Source: Hyphomicrobiales bacterium (lineage in GTDB: Bacteria; Pseudomonadota; Alphaproteobacteria; Rhizobiales; Xanthobacteraceae). From it: 64,000 bases of DNA. The stretch lies in NCBI GenBank assembly GCA_016185205.1, contig JACPOA010000082.1:18050-82049 (forward strand), given 5' to 3'. The notes under the pieces were generated by a model that saw nothing but the letters and a program-made list of their open reading frames with translations, did not search any database and had not been told where the DNA came from. The position numbers and the translations under genes were made by a program. Shown piece by piece: positions 57,702-64,000 of this stretch; position 1 is the first letter of the stretch; each line of letters starts with the position of its first letter.

Positions 57702-58379
57702 TCAACGACCATGACGGTAGCCCCCGGCCTGCGACGAGCCGAAGATGCGTTGTAGCCGTGGAACGAAAGCCGGCACGTCTGCGGCATAAGCCGTATAGGT
57801 ATTGCCGAACTCGGCAATCGCCTCCCGTTCCTCGCTTTTGGCGAGCTTGACGTACATCACAGTCAAAACTGGAAACATCGCGAGCGTTAGCAGCGTCGGC
57901 CACTGCACGAGAAACCCGAACATCACCAGAATAAAGCCGACATATTGCGGGTGACGGACATAGCTGTAGGATCCCACCGTCGCCAGGGTGCGCTTTTGCT
58001 GGGCGTCGTAGAGCACCTTCCAAGCCACGGAGATCAGCACGAAGCCGCCACCGATCAGAACATAGCTGACGATGTGGAACAGCCCAAAATGCGGATTCGT
58101 TTTCCAGCCGAACATCATTTCAAGCAGATGACCGGCATCGTGCGAGAACCAGTCCACGTTCGGATACCGGCTTTGCAGCCAGCCGGACAAGAAATAGATC
58201 GTCAGCGGGAAGCCGTACATTTCGGCAAACAGCGCCACTAAAAACGCGCTGAACGCGCTGAACGACCGCCAGTCTCGGGGCGTGCGCGGCTTAAAGAAGC
58301 TGTAGGCGAACAGGATGAAGACGACGGAATTGAGGAGAACGAGGCTCCATAACCCGTAGGCGGACATATCGGCGTTCAT
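57702..58379 (-). CDS. Isoprenylcysteine carboxyl methyltransferase-like (ICMT/PEMT-type) membrane protein
   Basis: 225 residues, about five to six transmembrane helices. The C-terminal SAM-binding signature is GSYSYVRHPQYVGFILVMFGF, then EREAIAEFGNTYTAYA. The family methylates lipids or thiols in membranes; bacterial members near metal genes have no firm substrate. The start overlaps the DUF2933 stop by four bases. Confidence 0.83.
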   Translation of the reverse strand: MNADMSAYGLWSLVLLNSVVFILFAYSFFKPRTPRDWRSFSAFSAFLVALFAEMYGFPLTIYFLSGWLQSRYPNVDWFSHDAGHLLEMMFGWKTNPHFGLFHIVSYVLIGGGFVLISVAWKVLYDAQQKRTLATVGSYSYVRHPQYVGFILVMFGFLVQWPTLLTLAMFPVLTVMYVKLAKSEEREAIAEFGNTYTAYAADVPAFVPRLQRIFGSSQAGGYRHGR

Positions 58380-58630
58380 GGCGCACTCCTTCTGGAATCT
58401 TGTCCGGCGTTGCCACCGTGCCCACCATGTCCGTGATACATGAAAATATGCATGAGTGGACAGGCGAGCAGCGGAAGGAATATTAGAATTCCGAACACGT
58501 GCGCGCGGTGCTCGGTAAAGAGCAGCGCGCCGCCGATGACAAGGAATCCAAGCATCACAAGTCCTGCTCGCGATGTCAGGAAGCTCCCCTGCCGCTGACC
58601 TTCATGTTCCGAGTGATCGTGCATCGACAT
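58376..58630 (-). CDS. DUF2933 small membrane protein
   Basis: 84 residues. Two hydrophobic helices (about 22-40 and 45-65), a His-rich start (MHDHSEH) and tail (YHGHGGHGG). Typical of DUF2933 proteins found beside copper ATPases; probably metal-binding. Confidence 0.8.
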   Translation of the reverse strand: MSMHDHSEHEGQRQGSFLTSRAGLVMLGFLVIGGALLFTEHRAHVFGILIFLPLLACPLMHIFMYHGHGGHGGNAGQDSRRSAP

Positions 58631-58639
58631 CGATCTCTC

Positions 58640-59017
58640 CTATTCGACAATCAATCGTCCGCGGAACATGCCCATCGGGCACGCAAATCCAAATTCTCCC
58701 GGCTCCTTTGGGAGCAGTTCCACGGCCACCGTCTGGCCGGTGGGCAGGTCGGCGCTCTTCTGGAAGTCGGCGAAAATCACCTTGTCCGAGCAGGAGGCGG
58801 TCTCTTCTCGCCGGAAATTCAGCCGCACCGGGCGGCCGCTGCGCACAATGATCGTGTCGGGCGTATAGCCGCCTTTCACCAGGATCATCGCCTCCTGATA
58901 GCCCCCGCTGGTCTCTGTGGCGCGGAAGCCGGTCGAGCGCTTGAGCCAAAAGAACCAGACGATGAACGCGATCAGGGCAAGACCAGTAACGGTAACGATC
59001 CAGCGGTCTGGTGTCAT
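58640..59017 (-). CDS. Membrane-anchored cupredoxin-domain protein
   Basis: 125 residues. N-terminal helix (about 7-25), then a cupredoxin fold with ligand motif [15 protein letters not shown] (Cys, Met) and [11 protein letters not shown]. Faces the periplasm; may bind Cu released by CopA. Start overlaps the copA stop by four bases (ATGA). Confidence 0.86.
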   Translation of the reverse strand: MTPDRWIVTVTGLALIAFIVWFFWLKRSTGFRATETSGGYQEAMILVKGGYTPDTIIVRSGRPVRLNFRREETASCSDKVIFADFQKSADLPTGQTVAVELLPKEPGEFGFACPMGMFRGRLIVE

Positions 59018-61560
59018 GAGCCGGCCCTCCTTGACTTGAAGAAGCGAAGGCGATTGGCGTTGGTGACGACGGTCACCGAACTAAAGGCCATGGCCGCCGC
59101 GGCAATCAGGGGTGACAGCAGAAGCCCGATGAAGGGATAGAGCACGCCCATCGCCACCGGGATGCCGAGTGAGTTGTAACCGAAGGCCCCGACGAGGTTC
59201 TGGCGGACGTTCCGCATCGTCGCCCGGCTGATCTCGATCGCGGTCACGACGCCGATCAGGCTACCCTTAATCAGCGTGACATCGCTCGCCTCGATGGCGA
59301 CGTCGGTTCCGGTGCCAATCGCGAAGCCAACATCGGCTTGCGCGAGCGCTGGCGCATCGTTGACGCCATCGCCGACCATGCCGACCGACCTGCCTTCAAG
59401 CTGAAGCTTCTGCACCTCGTGCGCCTTGTCATTGGGCAGCACTTCGGCAAGCACGCGATCGATTCCAACCTCGCGCGCAATGGCGCGGCCCGTGCGCTCG
59501 TTGTCGCCCGTCAGCATGACAACTTCGATGCCGAGGCCTTTGAGCACTGCGATGGCTGCCTTGGAGTCAGGCTTTACCGTGTCGGCAACTGCCACCAGGC
59601 CACCAGCCTTGCCGTCGATCGCAACATACATCGGCGTCTTGCCTTCGCCGGCGAGACGTTCCCAGTCCGCCTGCAGCATGTCGATCGTGATATTCCGATC
59701 ACGCATGAGCTTGGCATTGCCAAACAACACATCGTGGCCATCGATCCGGCCGCTCACACCGAGGCCCGGGATCGCAACAAAGGCCTCGGCGTCCGCCAGG
59801 GTCAAATTCCGAGCAGCGGCGCCCTTCACAATCGCCTCGCCGAGCGGATGTTCCGAGCCACGCTCAAGCGATGCCGTAAGACGCAGGACGCTCGGCTCAT
59901 CGAAGCCAGCCGTGACCACGACATCGGTGAGCGCCGGCTCGCCTTTGGTGATCGTGCCCGTCTTATCGAGAATGATGGTGTTGAGTTTCTCGGAGGCCTG
60001 CAGGGCGTCGCCGGAGCGGATCAAAATGCCGTTTTCAGCGCCTTTACCGATCCCCACCATGAGTGATGTCGGTGTCGCAAGGCCCAGCGCGCATGGGCAT
60101 GCAATGATCAGCGTCGTCACGAAGATCACAGTCGCGTAGATGACGCGCGGCTCAGGCCCAAAATTATACCAAGCGACGAAAGCAAGAACCGCCAGGATCA
60201 TCACCGCGGGGACAAAGTAACCTGACACGGTGTCGACCACGCGCTGAATTGGCGCCTTGGAGCCCTGCGCGTCCTTCACCATTCGGATAATCGTTGCGAG
60301 CGCCGTATCCTTGCCGACCTTGGTGGCCGTGAAACGGAAACTGCCGGTTTTATTCAGCGTCCCGCCGATGACTTCGTCGCCAACCTGCTTTTCAATCGGC
60401 ATCGATTCGCCGGTAATCATCGATTCATCGACGGCGCTTGACCCTGCGATGACCTTTCCATCGACCGGAATCTTCTCGCCAGGCCGCACGATGACAACGT
60501 CGTCAACGAGCACCTCTTCAACTGCGATGTCGCTCTCTTTACCGTCGCGAATCACGCGCGCGATCTTTGCCTGCAGCCCGATTAGTTTCTTGATCGCCTG
60601 GGAGGTCCGTCCTTTCGCCTTGATCTCCAGCGCGAGGCCAAGGACCACAAGCGCGACGACCACGTCGGTCACGTCCCAGAACACCTCGGCGAGCGCCATA
60701 TTGGGGAAGAGCCCAGGCCACGCGACGGCAACGACGGAGTAGGCGTAGGCGGCGCTAATGCCAATGGCGATCAGCGTATGCATGTTGGCCGCGCGATGCC
60801 TCAACGCGTCCCACATGCCGATGAAGAACTGCGAACCGGCCCAGACCATCACTGGCAGGCTCAGAACACCTAGAAGCGACCACACGGTACGGCGCGTTTC
60901 GCTTCCCATCGGCATCCAGTCGCGCAGGCCAGGAATCAGGTCGGGATAACTCAGCACCATTACTGGAATCGAGATGGCTGCGGCGAACCAGAATTTCCAC
61001 ATCAAGCCGCGGTATTCTTCCTCGTTCGCCGCCTCGGCCGGATCGAGCACTTCACTGGTCGAATCTATCTTCGGCTCGGCGACGCGATAGCCAGCAGACG
61101 TAATCGCTTTGCGGATTGCATCAAAATCGACTTTCTCCGGCTGGTATTCGATATCGACCGCGTTGGGGCCAAGATTGGCGTGCGCAGAAACAACGCCCGG
61201 CGTCATCCGCAACGCCAGTTCGACGCGAACGACGCACGAGCTGCAGTGCATCCCCTCAATCGGAATCCGTGCCGTGGCAGTGCCAACCGTATAGCCACCA
61301 CCACGAACTGCTTGCAGGATTGAGGCAATTTTCGTTCGCGCTGGATCGTAATCGATCCTCGCCATTTTGGTTGATGGATTGACTTGCGCCGCGGTAACGC
61401 CAGCGACTGCCGCGATCGCCTTCTCAATTGCCGGCGAGCAATGAGCGCACGTCAGCCCGCCAATACGGAGTTCGAGACGTTGTGGGATTTTGACGCCAAC
61501 CGTTGACTCACTTGTGGGGCGAGCGCCCAAACCTCGACTTGCAACGGCGTGCACGTTCAT
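59014..61560 (-). CDS. copA: Copper-exporting P1B-type ATPase CopA
   Basis: 848 residues. Two N-terminal HMA domains with Cys38/Cys41 (LTCAHC) and Cys106/Cys109 (MHCSSC), eight predicted helices, TGES around 383-386, the ion-binding CPC at 488-490, the phosphorylated Asp532 in [11 protein letters not shown] motif in [10 protein letters not shown] and [13 protein letters not shown] plus CXXC domains point to Cu(I) or Ag(I). Exports metal to the periplasm. First gene of a five-gene operon. Confidence 0.94.
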   Translation of the reverse strand: MNVHAVASRGLGARPTSESTVGVKIPQRLELRIGGLTCAHCSPAIEKAIAAVAGVTAAQVNPSTKMARIDYDPARTKIASILQAVRGGGYTVGTATARIPIEGMHCSSCVVRVELALRMTPGVVSAHANLGPNAVDIEYQPEKVDFDAIRKAITSAGYRVAEPKIDSTSEVLDPAEAANEEEYRGLMWKFWFAAAISIPVMVLSYPDLIPGLRDWMPMGSETRRTVWSLLGVLSLPVMVWAGSQFFIGMWDALRHRAANMHTLIAIGISAAYAYSVVAVAWPGLFPNMALAEVFWDVTDVVVALVVLGLALEIKAKGRTSQAIKKLIGLQAKIARVIRDGKESDIAVEEVLVDDVVIVRPGEKIPVDGKVIAGSSAVDESMITGESMPIEKQVGDEVIGGTLNKTGSFRFTATKVGKDTALATIIRMVKDAQGSKAPIQRVVDTVSGYFVPAVMILAVLAFVAWYNFGPEPRVIYATVIFVTTLIIACPCALGLATPTSLMVGIGKGAENGILIRSGDALQASEKLNTIILDKTGTITKGEPALTDVVVTAGFDEPSVLRLTASLERGSEHPLGEAIVKGAAARNLTLADAEAFVAIPGLGVSGRIDGHDVLFGNAKLMRDRNITIDMLQADWERLAGEGKTPMYVAIDGKAGGLVAVADTVKPDSKAAIAVLKGLGIEVVMLTGDNERTGRAIAREVGIDRVLAEVLPNDKAHEVQKLQLEGRSVGMVGDGVNDAPALAQADVGFAIGTGTDVAIEASDVTLIKGSLIGVVTAIEISRATMRNVRQNLVGAFGYNSLGIPVAMGVLYPFIGLLLSPLIAAAAMAFSSVTVVTNANRLRFFKSRRAGS

Positions 61561-61642
61561 GGCGATTTCTCACTTCGATATTTCCGCCGCTCCAATGCGC
61601 GAGCACCAACCGAGTTCGAGTGCTCCCGCCGACGCAATGGTG

Positions 61643-61996
61643 TTATTTTGGCTTGTCCGCTTTGGGCAATTCGCAGCAATTGCCGTGATCCGAGTGGCTG
61701 CCAGCGTGCCGCATCTGGCCATGCATCATGTCGTGCATCATTTCTTGCACGGACATTCCGCCCTGCTCGGATTTCACGTCTCCAGGTGCCATCGGACAGC
61801 CCTGTTGTCCTTCAGCCCTTGCGCCGCCGTTGCCTGGACAATTCGTCATCGGCATCGCTTGCGGGGTCTGTTGCGCCGGCGCGGGAGCCACCGTTTGCGG
61901 CGGATTGTTCTGATCGCCGGCTACCGGCGCCTGTGCCCAGACGGACATGCCGGTGGTGGCAAGCAGCAAGGCGGTCGCAATCATCAGTCGTTTCAC
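61643..61996 (-). CDS. Small secreted Met/His/Cys-rich protein
   Basis: 117 residues from a GTG start (complement 61994-61996, AGGAG upstream). Signal peptide to about residue 22 (VWAQ), then a Pro/Gln-rich stretch and repeated Met/His/Cys clusters: QGCPMAPG, SVQEMMHDMMHGQMRH and SDHGNCCELP. Composition suggests periplasmic copper binding. I recognise no characterised family. Upstream of copA on the same strand. Confidence 0.72.
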   Translation of the reverse strand: MKRLMIATALLLATTGMSVWAQAPVAGDQNNPPQTVAPAPAQQTPQAMPMTNCPGNGGARAEGQQGCPMAPGDVKSEQGGMSVQEMMHDMMHGQMRHAGSHSDHGNCCELPKADKPK

Positions 61997-62066
61997 AGGT
62001 TGCTCCTATCGTTGGATGTGATCGTTGGTCGCCCTTCAAGTGCCGACAAGTTTGTAGCGGGACGAA

Positions 62067-62300
62067 TCAATGAAATCGGCCCATTAACTGCACTTCATTG
62101 AATGTCCCTTTGCGCTCATGTTTCTTCTTCAGCTCGCGAACCCAGGCGTCTTTTGCGAACCACTGGTGATCCCTCCGGCAAACCGGGCAAAATGTGCGGC
62201 CGAAAAAGACCGGGCTGTGATTGAAGCTCACTTCACTCGCTTCCAAGCCGGTGGAGATTTCATGCCCCGTTACCGGGCACCTGATCATCACCAACCCCAT
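62067..62300 (-). CDS. Small zinc-ribbon-like protein under a SigF-type promoter
   Basis: 77 residues (MGLVMIRCPVTGHE); the ATG four codons later may be the true start. CPVTG and CPVCRRDHQWF form a two-pair cysteine arrangement like a small zinc ribbon. Common in Hyphomicrobiales as a short hypothetical. It starts about 45 bases after the SigF-type promoter at 62345-62370. Confidence 0.68.
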   Translation of the reverse strand: MGLVMIRCPVTGHEISTGLEASEVSFNHSPVFFGRTFCPVCRRDHQWFAKDAWVRELKKKHERKGTFNEVQLMGRFH

Positions 62301-62344
62301 TTCCGGACCTGCTCGCAGTTTTCACACGCGTTCTCACTCATATG

Positions 62345-62370
62345 TTCGGATCGCAACGCAGCCCGGTTAC
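62345..62370 (-). promoter_or_regulatory. SigF (ECF16)-type promoter, GTAACC-N16-CGAA
   Basis: Minus strand: GTAACC at 62370-62365, exactly 16 bases, CGAA at 62348-62345. This is the motif I know for Caulobacter SigF. It precedes the zinc-ribbon-like gene. Confidence 0.72.
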
Positions 62371-62488
62371 AGGTCGTGAGACATTTTTTGGCCACTGCTC
62401 ATTTCGGCAGCGGCGCCTGGCTGAGATCTGAAACGGTATTGGAGTGCCGGGGGAGCAGTTGATCCAGTTAGATCTCTGCCGCGCCCGA

Positions 62489-62968
62489 CTAAAGCTGCCG
62501 TTCGCCAATAAAGCGCATGTAGATCCGGCGTTGGCTCGGACCGAAAAGAACGACGTCGTAAGGCACCGGTGTGCCGCCTTCCATACCCGGTGAGCCAACC
62601 GGCATTCCGGCCACAGCGAGGCCGGTCGCGTTCGGCTTCTCAGCCAGCAATCGCTTGATCGCAATGGCGGGGACGTGACCCTCGATGACATAGCCCGCGA
62701 CTTCGGCGGTATGGCAGGTTGCAAGATCGGCGGGCACACCAAATCGTAATTTTACTGCGTCGACGTAGTTGGTATCCACGGCCTTTGTGACAAATCCGTT
62801 CTTCTGGAGGTGTTGCATCCAAATGGAACAGCATCCGCAACGAAGGTCCTTGTGGACCGTAACGACCTGCTCCTCGGCAGAATGAGAGGGACGAACAAAC
62901 AGAAGAAATGCCGCTGCCGAAACAATCGCGGAGCGCCGAGTCAAACTTGCGTCAAAGTCGTTCAACAT
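62489..62968 (-). CDS. DUF411 metal-binding protein
   Basis: 159 residues. Tat-like start (LTRRSAIVSAAAF), then VHKDLRCGCCSIWMQHL, CHTAEVAGYVIEGHVPA and TGLAVAGMPVGSPGM, the DUF411 signature. DUF411 proteins are linked with copper and silver resistance. Periplasmic. GAGAGGG before the ATG at complement 62966-62968. Confidence 0.88.
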   Translation of the reverse strand: MLNDFDASLTRRSAIVSAAAFLLFVRPSHSAEEQVVTVHKDLRCGCCSIWMQHLQKNGFVTKAVDTNYVDAVKLRFGVPADLATCHTAEVAGYVIEGHVPAIAIKRLLAEKPNATGLAVAGMPVGSPGMEGGTPVPYDVVLFGPSQRRIYMRFIGERQL

Positions 62969-63141
62969 AGAACCCTCTCTATCATTCGATAAGTTAGTGG
63001 GAAGTTAGGACAATTCGGAATGACGATACAAGATCGTCGGCTCAAGCTTCCAACCAGAAAAGCTTCACAAGACGATAGCTCGGTCATACCACCGAGCAAA
63101 GAATGACACTGAGCCATCAGCCTAATCCCGCATGTCGGAAT

Positions 63142-63165
63142 GAGGCCGCCACTTGAGGCGGCCTC
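63142..63165. terminator. Terminator-like hairpin between DUF411 and the 63.2-kb gene
   Basis: GAGGCCGCC (63142-63150) pairs with GGCGGCCTC (63157-63165) around a 6-base loop. T-rich sequence follows only weakly on the plus strand. It lies 39 bases after the minus-strand stop at 63204. Confidence 0.6.
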
Positions 63166-63203
63166 TTGACTTGGTCAGTTCCAGGCATTGGGTGGGTATT
63201 GTC

Positions 63204-63497
63204 CTAACGCTGGCTACGGATGGAGAGATCCTTCCCGACAAAAACGGGATCGGTTGACGCGTAGAACGGCGCTGCCGCTTGCGCTGCTACAGCTCGCCGA
63301 TTCGCGGCCGACGACTGTCGCACCGCATCCGTATGCCCCAGAATAAAGAAGTGCTCACGTTCCAGGCTCGCCCGAACGTTTGGCGATGAATCTGTATAGG
63401 CCCCGGTCTGGGCATTCGCGGGTCCAGCGAAGCTAAGCGCTCCACCTGCCAGGGTCAGCGCAAGCCCGAGAATGATGAGGGTGTTGGATTTGGACAT
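63204..63497 (-). CDS. Small secreted protein under a SigF-type promoter
   Basis: 97 residues, AGGAG before the ATG. Signal peptide to about residue 29 (ANAQ). The mature part is Ala/Ser-rich with HFFILGHTDAV and FYASTDPVFVGKD. No family recognised. The SigF-type motif 78 bases upstream suggests induction by metal or oxidative stress. Confidence 0.65.
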   Translation of the reverse strand: MSKSNTLIILGLALTLAGGALSFAGPANAQTGAYTDSSPNVRASLEREHFFILGHTDAVRQSSAANRRAVAAQAAAPFYASTDPVFVGKDLSIRSQR

Positions 63498-63574
63498 TTT
63501 TGCTCCTGTATTTGTCGTGCGTCATTGCACAAGTTTCAACCCGAAAGCGTCTGATGTGCGCTCTCATTCATAAG

Positions 63575-63600
63575 TTCGGAGCAGGACGCCGCCAGGTTAC
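63575..63600 (-). promoter_or_regulatory. SigF (ECF16)-type promoter, GTAACC-N16-CGAA
   Basis: Minus strand: GTAACC at 63600-63595, 16 bases, CGAA at 63578-63575. Same architecture as the site at 62345-62370. Confidence 0.72.
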
Positions 63601-63769
63601 AAGTCGCGGAAATATTTGGTGGTAATGCTCACGTACGGCTTGGCGACGAAGCGCAGTATGCTGGCAATTACAGGCCTTCCACATATCGGGCCACCCCCGC
63701 ACAAGCGCCGCATCTGGTATGCAAAGGCCGCGCAGGCTGTGAGTTATGCGACAGAAAGCCGAACCGCGA

Positions 63770-64000
63770 TCACATCCCCGGCGACCGCGTCTCGGTCTCG
63801 AACGTCTTGGTTTGCGCCGGTACCAGCGACATTAATTCGTCGGCATCGGCGGCCGAAAGGTCGGCCCAGGCCATCGCCTTGTAGTCGAAACCCCTGACCA
63901 GCGTCGGCTTCACCACCTCGAAATAAGGCGAGATGTCGAAATCGCGCGGGGCATAGAGCGAGGAATGGCGGATTTCCAGGATGTCCTGCCAGGCCGCCTC
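63770..64000 (-). CDS. C-terminal part of an unidentified protein
   Basis: 76 codons plus stop, open to the right edge. It includes LEIRHSSLYAPRDFDISPYF and FDYKAMAWADLSAADADEL. Codon usage looks coding, and the frame ends cleanly at complement 63770-63772. I do not recognise the family. Confidence 0.55.
   Translation of the reverse strand, partial: EAAWQDILEIRHSSLYAPRDFDISPYFEVVKPTLVRGFDYKAMAWADLSAADADELMSLVPAQTKTFETETRSPGM

Noticed and set aside
63616..63897. Plus-strand frame at the right edge
   Set aside because: Antisense to a better-looking minus-strand frame open to the edge; composition is Arg/Ser/Pro-rich.

Overview
The window looks like chromosome from an alphaproteobacterium of the Hyphomicrobiales (Bradyrhizobium/Rhodopseudomonas/Xanthobacteraceae-like). 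The evidence is a ChpT phosphotransferase, an EipA/DUF1134 protein, the ccmIEFH order, a urtABCDE-ureDABCEFG block, rhizobial-type palindromic repeats and high G+C. No identity search was possible, so the species is unknown.

Layout. 1-7.4 kb is ordinary chromosome: cheW (partial), cheA-REC, chpT, cysQ, a YHS protein, eipA-like, a coiled-coil membrane protein and tRNA-Val(CAC). 7.4-15.3 kb, all on the minus strand, runs from a metallophosphoesterase and a Ser/Thr kinase-universal stress protein fusion through a molybdate-type one-component regulator and a DUF971 protein to a Tat-exported molybdopterin oxidoreductase (closest in appearance to Arr/Arx-type enzymes), its four-cluster ferredoxin subunit and a TorD-type chaperone. 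15.5-18.4 kb holds a DUF6455 protein, malic enzyme and HemG. 18.8-33.5 kb is a respiratory island with 36 CXXCH motifs: a nine-haem c/cytochrome b membrane fusion resembling Geobacter CbcL, two four-domain cytochromes, a membrane monohaem protein, a hexahaem protein with NrfC- and NrfD-like partners, a minute 39-residue monohaem cytochrome, a PioA/MtrA-type decahaem cytochrome, a PioB/MtrB-type porin and a last monohaem protein. A VapBC pair and ccmIEFH follow. 39-50 kb is urease plus the Urt urea ABC transporter. 50.5-57 kb is a catabolic cassette (SDRs, aldehyde dehydrogenase, hydrolase, cupin, Bug/TctC binding protein). 57.4-63.5 kb is a copper-handling island (CopA, cupredoxin, DUF2933, DUF5676, DUF411).

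How it fits together. Perfect or near-perfect FNR/FixK boxes (TTGAT-N4-ATCAA type) lie upstream of the molybdoenzyme, DUF6455, malic enzyme, the CbcL-like operon, the hexahaem/NrfCD operon, the small cytochrome/PioAB divergent region, the 33-kb cytochrome and the 56-kb Bug protein. I read this as one oxygen-controlled regulon that could couple the quinone pool through periplasmic cytochromes to an outer-membrane conduit and a periplasmic molybdoenzyme. HemG and Ccm would supply haem and its attachment. The direction of electron flow and the substrate cannot be read from sequence.

Other notable items: an ORF-less group II intron (about 620 nt) sitting directly behind a terminator, a sigma-54 promoter before urtA, two SigF-type promoters (GTAACC-N16-CGAA) in the copper island, a palindromic repeat inside the ureF reading frame, and two SDR paralogues that have lost catalytic residues.
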